Source: Olsenella_K sp036454645 (GTDB taxonomy: Bacteria > Actinomycetota > Coriobacteriia > Coriobacteriales > Atopobiaceae). Taken from it: 18,560 nt of DNA. The translations under genes were made by a program, and so were the position numbers. Shown piece after piece: positions 7,701-15,559 of this stretch. How positions within the stretch are numbered: position 1 is the stretch's first letter; each line of letters starts with the position of its first letter. Where the stretch lies: assembly GCA_036454645.1 (NCBI GenBank), contig JAZHSQ010000041.1:1-18560 (forward strand), given 5' to 3'. The notes under the pieces are model-generated. The model was not told where the DNA came from. It worked only from the letters and a program-made list of their open reading frames with translations, and did not search any database.

Positions 7701-7735
7701 GGGCCGCGCCGCCATGGGGGTGGGCGGCGCGGCCC
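7701..7735 (-). other. long intercistronic hairpin between araA and the kinase
   Basis: A perfect 13-bp stem pairs GGGCCGCGCCGCC (7701-7713) with GGCGGCGCGGCCC (7723-7735), with a nine-base loop. There is no T-tract. It ends about ten bases before the kinase ribosome binding site, so it may protect the araA mRNA end or partly terminate transcription. Confidence 0.6.
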
Positions 7736-7769
7736 CGTGGTGCCACGTTGCTTGACTGCGTGCGACCCG

Positions 7770-9266
7770 CTAGCGGAAGCAGACCTCGCCGAGCATGAGG
7801 TCGCGCTTGAAGTCGCGGATGGTGGTGTCGGAGTCGATCACCACGCACTCGATGCCCATGAGCTCGGCCCAGTCGGCCATCTGCTGCGCGGAGAGGTCGA
7901 AGCTCACGGCCGTGTGGTGCGCGCCGCCCGCGTAGATCCAGGCCTCGGTGCCCACCTTGAGGTTGGGGCGCGGGGTCCAGAAGAGGGTGCCGGTCGGCAG
8001 CATCGGCATGGGCTTCTCGACCTTCTTGCAGTCCACCTCCTGGACGATCAGGCGGAAGCGGTTGCCCAGGTCGACGAGGGAGCTGGCGATGGCGGGGCCG
8101 GTCTTGCCGGTGAAGATGAGGCGGGCGGGGTCCTCGCGGTCGCCCATCGAGAGCGGCGTCTCGCGGATCGCGACGCGGCCCTCGGCGATGGTCGGGTCGA
8201 CCTCGGTCATGTGGGACTCGAGGATGCCCTCCTTGCCGGCGACCAGGTTGTAGGTGTAGTCCTCCATGAAGCAGGTGCCCTTGGCGCCCTCCATGCCAGC
8301 GGTCATGACCTTCATCAGGCGCACCATGGCAGGGGTCTTCCAGTCGCCCTCGGGGCCGAAGCCGTAGCCCTTCTGCATGAGCCTCTGGATGGACAGGCTC
8401 GGCAGCTCGCGCAGGGCGCCGAGGTCGCCGAAGTGGTCGGAGAAGGCGTTGTAGCCGTGCTCCTCGAGGAAGCGCTCGATGCCGATCTCCTGGGCGGCCT
8501 GGACCTCGACGTGGGCGCGGAACTCCTTGGGGTCGCGGCCGTCGAGGATGATCTCGTAGGTGTCGTAGTACTCGTCGGCCAGCGTGCTCGCCTCGGCGGG
8601 GGTGACGGCGTCCACGTAGGGCGTGAGGTCGTTCACCGGCCAGGCGTCGACGGTCCAGCCGAACCTCTCCTCCGCCTCGACCTTGTCGCCGTCGGTGACG
8701 GCCACGTTGCGCATGGTGTCGGCGAAGCGGGCGACGCGGATGTTCTTGCTCTCCACGTAGCCGACCGCGACGCGCTGCCAGGCTCCGAGCTCGGCGCGCA
8801 CGGAGGCGTCCTGCCAGTGCCCGAAGACCACCTTGTGGGTCCAGCGCATGCGGGCGAAGATGTGCCCCAGCTCGCGCTCGCCGTGGGCGGCCTGGTTCTC
8901 GTTCATGAAGTCCATGTCGATCGTGTCGTAGGGGATCTCGCGGTTGTACTGCGTCGCGAACTGGCACAGGGGCTTCTGGAGGGCCTTGAGGCCGTGGATG
9001 TAGCTCTTGGAGGGCGAGAAGGTGTGGGCCCAGGTGATGATGCCGGCGCAGTCGTCGTCGGCGTTGGCGGCCTTGAAGGTCTGCTCGATCACGTCGCTCG
9101 TGAGCAGGTTGGGCTTGAGGACGACCTCGAAGGGCACCTCGGGGCTCGCGTTGAGCGCGGCGACGACCTCGGCGGAGTGCTCGGCGACGTGCTTGAGCAC
9201 CTCGTCGCCGTACAGGTCCTGCGTGCAGGGGCAGAACCAGAACTGGTACTTCCTGATCTCTAACAT
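7770..9266 (-). CDS. araA: L-arabinose isomerase
   Basis: This 498-aa Mn-dependent isomerase converts L-arabinose to L-ribulose. Length and motifs match the family. The N-terminal part has FWFCPCTQDLYG (9-20) and the segment AHTFSPSKSYI (80-90). The catalytic and metal-ligand positions are E306 (in GFGPEGDWK), E335 (FMEDYTY), H352 (ESHMTEV) and H450/H451 (YAGGAHHTAVSFD), in line with E306, E333, H350 and H450 of the E. coli enzyme. The start ATG at 9266 is preceded on the minus strand by a GAGAGGGG-type site. It follows the second permease gene by 43 bases and precedes the kinase, so it is part of the same operon. This gene is the best evidence that the transporter and kinase serve arabinose. 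Confidence 0.97.
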   Translation of the reverse strand: MLEIRKYQFWFCPCTQDLYGDEVLKHVAEHSAEVVAALNASPEVPFEVVLKPNLLTSDVIEQTFKAANADDDCAGIITWAHTFSPSKSYIHGLKALQKPLCQFATQYNREIPYDTIDMDFMNENQAAHGERELGHIFARMRWTHKVVFGHWQDASVRAELGAWQRVAVGYVESKNIRVARFADTMRNVAVTDGDKVEAEERFGWTVDAWPVNDLTPYVDAVTPAEASTLADEYYDTYEIILDGRDPKEFRAHVEVQAAQEIGIERFLEEHGYNAFSDHFGDLGALRELPSLSIQRLMQKGYGFGPEGDWKTPAMVRLMKVMTAGMEGAKGTCFMEDYTYNLVAGKEGILESHMTEVDPTIAEGRVAIRETPLSMGDREDPARLIFTGKTGPAIASSLVDLGNRFRLIVQEVDCKKVEKPMPMLPTGTLFWTPRPNLKVGTEAWIYAGGAHHTAVSFDLSAQQMADWAELMGIECVVIDSDTTIRDFKRDLMLGEVCFR

Positions 9267-9283
9267 TGTTGACCCCTCTCTCT

Positions 9284-9298
9284 CGAGGCGGTGCCTCG
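9284..9298 (-). other. small hairpin between permease 2 and araA
   Basis: CGAGGC (9284-9289) and GCCTCG (9293-9298) pair around a three-base loop in the 43-base gap. It is probably an RNA stability or processing element; the evidence is only the base pairing. Confidence 0.35.
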
Positions 9299-9309
9299 GT
9301 GGGTTGCGA

Positions 9310-10275
9310 CTACTTGATGACCTGGTTCGCGGAGCGCTCGGAGAAGACCGTGACCATGAGGATGAACACGACGCCGAGGATGAGCTGCTGGATCTCGGTG
9401 GTGAAGCCCATCATCACGAGGCCCTTCTGCAGGACCAGGTAGGACAGGACGCCGATGACGACGTTGGAGAACTTGGCGCGGGCGCCGCCGTTGATCGGCA
9501 TGCCGCCGAGAACCATGGCGATGAGCAGCTGGGTCTCGAACATGTTGCCCGCGGTCGAGGTGACCGAGCCGACCTTGATGGCGTTCACGAAGGCCGCGAG
9601 GCCCGTGATGCAGCCGGCCGCGACGTAGACCAGCGTCTTGGTGCGCTGGACCTTGATGCCGGCGAAGCGGGCGGCGCGCTCGTTGGCGCCGATGGCCTTG
9701 AGGTTGTGGCCCAGCGAGGTGAAGCGGGTGACGACGTAGGTGACGACGAGGACCGCGACCGTGATGCCCATGAGCAGCGGCATGCTGTTGAGCTGCACGA
9801 TGTAGTTGGCGGCGTTGACCGGGCTCTCGGTGGTGATGAAGGCGCAGACGCCGCGCAGCAGGAACATGATGCACATCGTCACGATGAACGACTGGATCTG
9901 GCGGTTGACGTGGAAGTAGGCGTTGACCGCGCCGATCGCGGCGCCCGTCGCGATGCCGCCCAACACGGCCAGCACCGGGTTCACCTTGGAGAGCGCGCAG
10001 ACCACGGCGCAGGAGACGCCGAGCATGGAGCCCTGCGAGAAGTCCAGGCACCCCATCGTCATGATCATCCATACGCCGCAGGCGGCGATCATGAGCATGT
10101 AGCCGCCCGAGAGGATCAGGGTGACGTTCTTGGCCGTGAGGATCGCGCCGTTCGTGGCGACGGCGAAGAACAGCAGGATCACCACGAAGCCGATGAACGG
10201 CAGGTAGTTCTTGAGCGCGGCCGAGGAGAACTTCTTCTTGGGGGCCTCGGCGACAGCCTCGTTCTGAGTAGACAT
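9310..10275 (-). CDS. ribose-type sugar ABC transporter permease (second permease)
   Basis: This 321-aa integral membrane protein is of the BPD_transp_2 (RbsC/MglC/YjfF) family. After a charged cytoplasmic N-terminus (about residues 1-22), eight or so hydrophobic segments follow, beginning with LPFIGFVVILLFFA. The conserved cytoplasmic coupling loop ATPase-contact segment GHNLKAIGANERAARFAGI is clear. It differs from the permease encoded at 11806-12753, so the channel is probably a heterodimer. The start ATG at 10275 has AGGAGG at 10281-10286, which overlaps the stop codon of the ATPase gene, so translation is coupled. The substrate is probably L-arabinose, inferred from the adjacent araA. 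Confidence 0.9.
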   Translation of the reverse strand: MSTQNEAVAEAPKKKFSSAALKNYLPFIGFVVILLFFAVATNGAILTAKNVTLILSGGYMLMIAACGVWMIMTMGCLDFSQGSMLGVSCAVVCALSKVNPVLAVLGGIATGAAIGAVNAYFHVNRQIQSFIVTMCIMFLLRGVCAFITTESPVNAANYIVQLNSMPLLMGITVAVLVVTYVVTRFTSLGHNLKAIGANERAARFAGIKVQRTKTLVYVAAGCITGLAAFVNAIKVGSVTSTAGNMFETQLLIAMVLGGMPINGGARAKFSNVVIGVLSYLVLQKGLVMMGFTTEIQQLILGVVFILMVTVFSERSANQVIK

Positions 10276-10284
10276 CTATACCTC

Positions 10285-11787
10285 CTAGACCATCTTCGCG
10301 ATGAGGTCCTGCTCGGTGAGGTCGGGCCTGCGGGTCAGCTCGCCGTTCACCTTGCCGTCCTTCATGACGTAGATGCGATCGCACATGCCGATCAGCTCCA
10401 TGATCTCCTCGGAGATGATCAGGACCGCCTTGCCCTCGGAGCGCATCTTCTCGAGCAGGGAGTAGATCGACGCCTTGACCTTGATGTCGATGCCGCGGGT
10501 GGTCGAGTCGAGGATGAGGATCTCGGAGCCCTTGCCGAGCCAGCGGGCCAGGACGACCTTCTGCTTGTTGCCGCCCGAGAGCGCCGAGACGTACTGGTCG
10601 ACGCCGACCATCTTGACGCTCATGGCCTCCGCGAACTTCTCGGCGAAGGCGTGGAGCTTCTTGTCCGAGAGGAAGCGGCCCATGTCGCGCATGGAGGGCA
10701 GGGTGATGTTGTCCTCGATCGTGTCGTTGATGAGCAGGCTCTCGTTGTCCCTGTCCTTGGAGGTGTAGGCGATCGAGTGGTCGATGGCGGTGTTGATGTC
10801 GTTGACTTCGGTGCCGTCGGCGAGCGTCACCGTGCCCTCGCGGTCGTAGGAGGCGCCGAACATGGCCTTGCCGACCTCGTGCATGCCGCACTCGGAGAGG
10901 CCGCCGATGCCGACGATCTCGCCCTTGTGGACGCAGATGGAGACGTCGTCGAGCTGGCCGGGGACCTTGAGGTGCTCGGCCTTGATCGCGACCTCGCCCT
11001 CGGGCAGGCTCTGGTAGTCGGGGTAGTCGGTGCGATAGTAGTGGTCGTCCATCTTGCGGCCGACCATCAGCGTCTTGAGCTGCTCCTCGTCGACCTCGGA
11101 CTTCTCGACGGTGGTGATGTAGTCGCCGTCGCGCAGGATCGAGATGCGGTCGGACATCTCCATGACCTCGCCCATGTCGTGCGAGATGAAGATCACGCAG
11201 TGGCCGAGCTCGCGGACGTGCCGCATGACCTCGAAGAGCTTGTCGCGGCCGCTCTGGGAGAGGGCCGTGGTGGTCTCGTCGACCACGAGGATCTTGGGGT
11301 CGAAGTAGGTGGAGCGGACGATCTCGACGAGCTTGCGCTCCTCGAAGCCGTAGTGGTCGATGACCGTGGTCGCCTTGATGAAGTCGAGGCCGTAGGAGTC
11401 GAGGAGCTCCTGGGCGCGCCTGTTCATCGCGGCGGTGTCCTTGACGCCGTGGTGCATGAACTGGTCCTCGTCGCCCAGGAACATGTTCTCGGCGACGGTG
11501 AGGCCGGAGAGCGTGCCGGTCTCCTGCACGACGATGGCGATGCCGTGGTGGTTGGCGTCCACCTGGTTCTTGGGGGCGACCTGCTCGCCCTCGAGGGTGA
11601 AGGTGCCCGAGCCGATGGGGATGATGCCCGTCAGCATGTTGGTGAACGTGGACTTGCCCGAGCCGTTCTCGCCGATCAGGGCGTGGATCTCGCCGGGATA
11701 GAAGTCGAGGGAGACCTCCTTGACGGCATGCGTCGGGCCGAAGCTCTTGTCGATCTTGTCAGCGTGAAGCAGTGGCTTGGTATCCAT
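10285..11787 (-). CDS. sugar ABC transporter ATPase with two nucleotide-binding domains
   Basis: This 500-aa protein is of the RbsA/MglA/AraG type and powers import at the inner face of the membrane. Domain 1 has Walker A GENGSGKST (39-47), Walker B ILVVDE (166-171) and the H-loop ISHD (201-204). Its signature is degenerate (YGFEERKLVEIVRS in place of an LSxxQ-type sequence). Domain 2 has a degenerate P-loop (GIGGLSECG, about 293-301), an intact signature LSGGNKQK (403-410), LILDSTTRGID (424-434), and ISEE where the H-loop would be. This asymmetry is normal for the family, leaving essentially one competent ATP site. The start ATG 11787 is preceded by a GGGAGGGGAG tract. It lies 18 bases after permease 1 and runs into permease 2. 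Confidence 0.93.
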   Translation of the reverse strand: MDTKPLLHADKIDKSFGPTHAVKEVSLDFYPGEIHALIGENGSGKSTFTNMLTGIIPIGSGTFTLEGEQVAPKNQVDANHHGIAIVVQETGTLSGLTVAENMFLGDEDQFMHHGVKDTAAMNRRAQELLDSYGLDFIKATTVIDHYGFEERKLVEIVRSTYFDPKILVVDETTTALSQSGRDKLFEVMRHVRELGHCVIFISHDMGEVMEMSDRISILRDGDYITTVEKSEVDEEQLKTLMVGRKMDDHYYRTDYPDYQSLPEGEVAIKAEHLKVPGQLDDVSICVHKGEIVGIGGLSECGMHEVGKAMFGASYDREGTVTLADGTEVNDINTAIDHSIAYTSKDRDNESLLINDTIEDNITLPSMRDMGRFLSDKKLHAFAEKFAEAMSVKMVGVDQYVSALSGGNKQKVVLARWLGKGSEILILDSTTRGIDIKVKASIYSLLEKMRSEGKAVLIISEEIMELIGMCDRIYVMKDGKVNGELTRRPDLTEQDLIAKMV

Positions 11788-11805
11788 AGTCTCGTCTCCC
11801 CTCCC

Positions 11806-12753
11806 TTACTTGACGACGGCGCCCTTGACGCGCTTGGTGGTGATGCAGATGATGATCAGCAGCGTCGCGCCGGTGATCACGTTGTTGATCGTGACGGGCA
11901 TGCCGAGGGCGACGAAGCCGGCGAACATCATGGAGATGATGAACTCGCCGATCACGATGGAGATCACGGGGCGGCCGTACTTCTTGAAGGCCAGCCCGAA
12001 GAAGGTGCCCATCAGGGGCTTGAAGTTCAGCGACTGGGAGAGCATGCCGGTCATCGGCGTCTGGGCGGTGCCGTAGCCGATGTAGAGCACCGACATGATG
12101 CCGACGAACATGGAGCACAGGACGAAGGCGAGGAACTTGTACTTATCGACGTCGACGCCCATGTTCTTGGCCGTGGCCTCGTTGGCGCCGATGGCGTTGA
12201 CGTAGGTGCCGAGCTTGGTGTACTTGAGGATGAACCAGCAGAGCAGGAAGGCCGCGATGGCGACGATGAGGTTCCAGGGGTAGGAGCCGAAGAGCTTGTA
12301 GGAGTCGCTCAGCCTCGTGCCGGCCCAGTCGGAGGCGAAGACCGCGAGGCTCTCGTAGATGAGCGAGAGGCCGACGGTGACGATCAGCGACGGGATGCGC
12401 AGCTTGATGTAGGCGAGGCCGTTCGCCGCCCCGAGGACGATGCCGCACAGGATGGGCGCTACGATGAGACCCACGTAGCCGAACATCTGGCTGAACCCGA
12501 TGGAGAGCAGGCAGGCCAGCACGAGGATGGAGCCCACCGAGAAGTCCCAGAGGCCCATGACGACGATGAAGTAGAGGCCGCAGCCGCCCACCGCGTAGAT
12601 GATGGCGGTCTGGACGTAGGTGAGCATCTGGTCCGGCGCGCCGAAGGTGTCAGGGCAGAGGATCTTGAACACCACCCAGCACAGCACGGTGATGACCAGC
12701 AGGAGGCCAACACCGTACCATGAGTTTTGCTTGAGCTTTGCGAGAGAGCCCAT
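11806..12753 (-). CDS. ribose-type sugar ABC transporter permease (first permease)
   Basis: This 315-aa BPD_transp_2 membrane protein is related to YtfT/RbsC. Hydrophobic segments start with SWYGVGLLLVITVLCWVVF, and the cytoplasmic loop TYVNAIGANEATAKNMGV matches the conserved ATPase-coupling region. I chose ATG 12753 (MGSLAKLKQ) rather than 12786, because AAAGGAG lies at an ideal distance before 12753 and the extra eleven residues look unlike a permease N-terminus. It is the first gene after the binding-protein terminator. Having two different permeases is a feature of YtfQRT-YjfF and AraUVWZ-type systems. Confidence 0.9.
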   Translation of the reverse strand: MGSLAKLKQNSWYGVGLLLVITVLCWVVFKILCPDTFGAPDQMLTYVQTAIIYAVGGCGLYFIVVMGLWDFSVGSILVLACLLSIGFSQMFGYVGLIVAPILCGIVLGAANGLAYIKLRIPSLIVTVGLSLIYESLAVFASDWAGTRLSDSYKLFGSYPWNLIVAIAAFLLCWFILKYTKLGTYVNAIGANEATAKNMGVDVDKYKFLAFVLCSMFVGIMSVLYIGYGTAQTPMTGMLSQSLNFKPLMGTFFGLAFKKYGRPVISIVIGEFIISMMFAGFVALGMPVTINNVITGATLLIIICITTKRVKGAVVK

Positions 12754-12794
12754 TGCCACTCCTTTCCGACTTGCAACGTTGCGCAAAGAAAAAG

Positions 12795-12820
12795 GCCGGG
12801 GGACACCTGGGTCCCCCGGC
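12795..12820 (-). terminator. intrinsic terminator or attenuator between binding-protein and permease genes
   Basis: On the minus strand GCCGGGGGAC (12820-12811) pairs with GTCCCCCGGC (12804-12795) around a six-base loop, followed by CTTTTTCTTT. This is a textbook Rho-independent terminator, 11 bases after the binding-protein stop and 41 before the permease start. Partial read-through would give excess binding protein over membrane components. Confidence 0.8.
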
Positions 12821-12831
12821 GGGAGCAGGGC

Positions 12832-14046
12832 TTAGGACTGGTGACGCTTCTTGACGTCCTCGATGGAGAGCGCAGTGGCCGCGGCGTTGAGGTCGTCGAA
12901 GCTCTTGGTCGAGAGCTCCTTAATCTCGTCGTCGGTGTAGGGGGCCTCGTCCACGAAGTACTTCTCGTAGTCCTTGTACTCGTCGACGGAGGAGACGAAG
13001 ACGTACGGGAACTTGATCTCCTTGCCGAAGCTGCCGGCCTGCGGGACGTAGCCGTCGGTGCCCTTGACGGCGTTGTAGACCATCATGAAGGCATAGAGCG
13101 GGTCGCAGAAGTGGCCGCCGGACTCGCAGTACATACCGCCGCTCTTCAGCTGGTCCTCGAGGTCGTCGAGGAAGTCGGTCGAGGCGACGCGGATCTTGCC
13201 GGTGAGGCCCATGTTGGCGAGCTGGCCCACGGAGCCGACCAGCGGGTCGCCGCCGCCGCCGGCGACGATGAGGGCGTCCATGCTCGGGTCGGTGTTGTAG
13301 AACTGCTGCGTGACGTTGGCGCCCTCGGAGGACGAGGTGTTGGCGTAGACGGGGTCGGAGAGGGTGACGGTGTCGCTCGGGTGCGCGGAGTTCCACTCCT
13401 CGACGCCCTGCTTGTAGCCCTCCCAGCGCTGCTGGAAGGTGGCGTCGCCGACGGTCCAGCCCTCGAGCTTGATGTTGCGGGCGCCCTTCTGGATGCCCTC
13501 GTAGGCCTTGTCGTTGTCGGCGGTGAGGAGCTGGATCAGCTGCTTGCCGTTGTCCACCTCGTTCTCGTGGACGGCGCCGACGTAGTACTGCGAGCTCTCG
13601 GCGAGCGCGTAGACGTCGGGGGAGGCGTCCTTGGAGATCATGCGGTAGAACTGGGCCAGGTAGACCTGGTTGTCGTTGCAGGTGTTGATGGCGGAGGTCA
13701 TCTCGGAGTCCGCGGAGTTGCAGACGATGATGCCCTGGCAGCCGGCGGCGCACAGCGTCTCGATGGAGGCGGTCACCTGCTCGGAGACGTGGCCCTGGTC
13801 GACCGTGGAGATCTCGACGCCGAGGATGTCGGCGGCCTTCTTGATGATGTCGACGGAGAGCTTGCCGAGCGCGTCGGTCGAGCTCCAGATGGAGACGCCG
13901 ATCTTGATGTTGTCACCGCTCGAGCTGCCGCCGGCGGAGGAGCTGCCGCTCCCGCCGCAACCAGTCAGCGCGGCGCCGCCCGCGAGCGCACCCATCATGC
14001 CGGTGTACTTGAGGAAGTTCCTCCTCGAGAAAGACCTCTGACCCAT
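12832..14046 (-). CDS. sugar-binding lipoprotein of a ribose-type ABC transporter
   Basis: This 404-aa protein is a periplasmic-binding-protein-like (Peripla_BP_4 type) solute receptor anchored outside the membrane. The N-terminus has a Tat-like motif SRRNFLK (7-13), then a hydrophobic stretch and the lipobox LTGC with C30 as the lipidated residue. A Gly/Ser linker (31-44) leads into IKIGVSIWSS, the start of the mature fold. Two alpha/beta lobes follow, with an acidic, lysine-rich C-terminus. The start ATG 14046 is preceded by AAAGGGG; the open frame extends sixteen codons further up but without such a site. It is the first gene of the transport operon, with its own upstream palindrome and a terminator after it. 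The ligand is probably L-arabinose, inferred from araA. Confidence 0.9.
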   Translation of the reverse strand: MGQRSFSRRNFLKYTGMMGALAGGAALTGCGGSGSSSAGGSSSGDNIKIGVSIWSSTDALGKLSVDIIKKAADILGVEISTVDQGHVSEQVTASIETLCAAGCQGIIVCNSADSEMTSAINTCNDNQVYLAQFYRMISKDASPDVYALAESSQYYVGAVHENEVDNGKQLIQLLTADNDKAYEGIQKGARNIKLEGWTVGDATFQQRWEGYKQGVEEWNSAHPSDTVTLSDPVYANTSSSEGANVTQQFYNTDPSMDALIVAGGGGDPLVGSVGQLANMGLTGKIRVASTDFLDDLEDQLKSGGMYCESGGHFCDPLYAFMMVYNAVKGTDGYVPQAGSFGKEIKFPYVFVSSVDEYKDYEKYFVDEAPYTDDEIKELSTKSFDDLNAAATALSIEDVKKRHQS

Positions 14047-14100
14047 CTCTGCCCCTTTCGTAACCTTCCTTGCTGCCCCGCTCACGGGAATCACAGTTTA

Positions 14101-14124
14101 GTAAACAAACAGCTTGTTGTTTAC
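14101..14124. promoter_or_regulatory. 24-bp near-perfect palindrome, candidate operator of the transport operon
   Basis: The half-sites GTAAACAA (14101-14108) and TTGTTTAC (read with one offset base pair, 14117-14124) flank a central AGCT. In total 20 of 24 positions are symmetric. It lies 55-78 bases before the binding-protein start codon in an A/T-rich patch. It is a probable binding site for the operon's regulator or a global sugar regulator. Confidence 0.6.
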
Positions 14125-14252
14125 CTCAATCGGCGAGAAACCTTCAGGCCCACCTTGACATTTTGATACTATCTTGGCGGTCTTACCTGGTATTTCTTTA
14201 GTCGCTTCTCGCCGCTCGCACTTCCTGAATCCCCATGTGCTGTTCGTAATTC

Positions 14253-14280
14253 GTTATACAGTGGGCACATGTGTTAAAAA
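14253..14280 (-). promoter_or_regulatory. possible promoter of the binding-protein gene
   Basis: On the minus strand TATAAC (14258-14253) is a five-of-six -10 match, with TTTTTA (14280-14275) as a weak -35 at 16 bases. This would give a leader of about 200 bases that contains the palindrome. An alternative is TTGAGG (14130-14125) reading into the palindrome, but it lacks a well-spaced -10. The surrounding 14125-14404 shows no gene. Confidence 0.3.
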
Positions 14281-14351
14281 CCTCGGTCTAACGTGAGCGT
14301 CCTTGTTTGCGCGGCGAGTGGTAGAAGTCGCTGCTTTTGAGTACGACTCCG

Positions 14352-14365
14352 GGTAAATATTTGCC
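14352..14365. promoter_or_regulatory. small near-palindrome in the regulator-transporter gap
   Basis: GGTAAATATTTGCC is symmetric at 12 of 14 positions. It lies in the A/T-rich stretch between the regulator's terminator and the binding-protein promoter. It is possibly a second protein-binding site, but could be chance. Confidence 0.3.
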
Positions 14366-14404
14366 TGCAATGTTTAGGTAATGTTTCCGTCACTCGTACG
14401 CAAA

Positions 14405-14445
14405 AGCCCGGCCCCACCGCCCGCCTGGGGCGTCGGGGCCGGGCT
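14405..14445 (-). terminator. terminator of the LacI-family regulator gene
   Basis: On the minus strand AGCCCGGCCCC and GGGGCCGGGCT form an 11-bp stem (14445-14435 with 14415-14405) around a 19-base loop that can pair further. CTTTTGCG follows directly. It lies 56 bases past the regulator stop codon. Confidence 0.7.
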
Positions 14446-14500
14446 CGGCCGCACCCTCCGGAGGGGCCCGCCGCCGGAGGGCGCGGGCGCCGGAAGGGCG

Positions 14501-15502
14501 CTAGAGGCTCCTCACGCTGTCGCGCTCGATCATCATGGTCGAGAGGTGGATGTTCTTCTGGTAGTAGCGCGGGGCGTTGACCTGCTCCATCAGCAGGTCG
14601 ACGGCGATCGAGCCCATCTCGTGGTTGGGGATGCGCATCGTCGTCAGCGGCGGCGTGGCCACGGTCGCGAACGGCAGGTCGTCGAAGCCGACGAAGGAGA
14701 CGTCGTCGGGGATCGAGACGCCCGCCTCCGCCACCGCGCGCATGGCGCCGAGCGCCATCGTGTCGTTCTCCGCGAAGAAGGCGGTGGGCAGGAGCGGCTT
14801 GGTCTCCAGCCAGGCGCGCATCGCCTCGTAGGCGGTGGAGACGGTCGTGCCCACCTCGACGCGGAATGCCGGGTTGGCCGCCAGCCCCGCCTCGCGGAGG
14901 GCCCTGCGGTAGCCGCGCTCGCGCAGCGGGAAGTTCTTGATCCGGTAGGAGCCGGCGATGTAGCCGATGTCCTTGTGGCCGTGCTCCACCAGGTAGCTCG
15001 TGGCGCGGAAGGCCGAGCTCTCGTTGGCGGTGACCACGCAGTCGAAGAAGAGGTGGTCGCTCCAGCCGTCCACCACCACCAGCGGGGCCTCGGTCTCGGC
15101 GAACAGGGAGTAGTCGCCCCCGCGCATCTCGGTGCCGAGGAGGACCACCGCGTTGGTGGTGTCACGCGCGATGTCGGCCGCCTGGGACGCGGCGTTGGGA
15201 CCCGAGAGGTCGAGGGTGACGAAGCTCATGGGCAGCCCCACGGCGCTCGCGGCCTTCTCCACGCCCTCCATCACACCGGGGTGGAAGGTGCCCTCGTCGA
15301 GCACCTCGCCGGTCTTGCGCGCGAGCACGAACACGACCCGGGCCACCTTGCCCCTGCGGGCGTAGCCCAGCTCCCTGGCGACCGCCAGGATCTTCTCCGA
15401 GGTCTGCCTGCTGACGTTTCGCTTGTTGGAGAGCGCGTTGGAGACCGTGGCGGGCGAGAACCCCGTCTTCCTGCTGATTTCCCTGACGCCGACGTTCCGC
15501 AT
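14501..15502 (-). CDS. LacI-family transcriptional regulator, probable arabinose-locus regulator
   Basis: This 333-aa DNA-binding protein has an N-terminal LacI-type helix-turn-helix at residues 5-24, with the recognition-helix signature SPATVSNAL and hinge helix residues around 37-50. From about residue 53 the periplasmic-binding-like effector domain runs to the end, including the family patterns GYIAG, RERGYRRAL, AFFAENDTMALGAM and VSFVGFDDLP. LacI repressors release DNA on binding sugar or sugar-phosphate; the effector here is presumably arabinose-derived. ATG 15502 has GGAGGGG upstream. It is encoded just before the transport operon on the same strand, with its own promoter and terminator. 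Confidence 0.92.
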   Translation of the reverse strand: MRNVGVREISRKTGFSPATVSNALSNKRNVSRQTSEKILAVARELGYARRGKVARVVFVLARKTGEVLDEGTFHPGVMEGVEKAASAVGLPMSFVTLDLSGPNAASQAADIARDTTNAVVLLGTEMRGGDYSLFAETEAPLVVVDGWSDHLFFDCVVTANESSAFRATSYLVEHGHKDIGYIAGSYRIKNFPLRERGYRRALREAGLAANPAFRVEVGTTVSTAYEAMRAWLETKPLLPTAFFAENDTMALGAMRAVAEAGVSIPDDVSFVGFDDLPFATVATPPLTTMRIPNHEMGSIAVDLLMEQVNAPRYYQKNIHLSTMMIERDSVRSL

Positions 15503-15525
15503 GGTCGGACCCCTCCAAGCGCATC

Positions 15526-15559
15526 CATATAGTTATTCAAACAGGCATATTAAACGTTT
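15526..15559 (-). promoter_or_regulatory. putative regulator promoter with LacI-type operator
   Basis: On the minus strand TTTAAT (15554-15549) and TATATG (15531-15526) are spaced by 17 bases, giving a leader of about 20 bases. The palindrome AAACGTTT (15552-15559), a typical CG-centred LacI-family half-site pair, overlaps the -35. This is consistent with autorepression. Confidence 0.5.

Noticed and set aside
9007..12723. 1238-codon open frame on the plus strand
   Set aside because: It is antisense to araA and the transporter genes. The repetitive Asp/Val/Gly/His/Leu composition shows a frame shadow.
12754..12786. Earlier ATG for the first permease gene
   Set aside because: The internal ATG at 12753 has AAAGGAG at good spacing; the earlier one has none and overlaps the terminator tail.
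12727..14166. 479-codon plus-strand frame
   Set aside because: It is antisense to the binding-protein gene, with no motif and no ribosome binding site.
14155..14172. TTGACA followed by TACTAT on the plus strand
   Set aside because: The spacing is far too short for a promoter, and no plus-strand gene follows.
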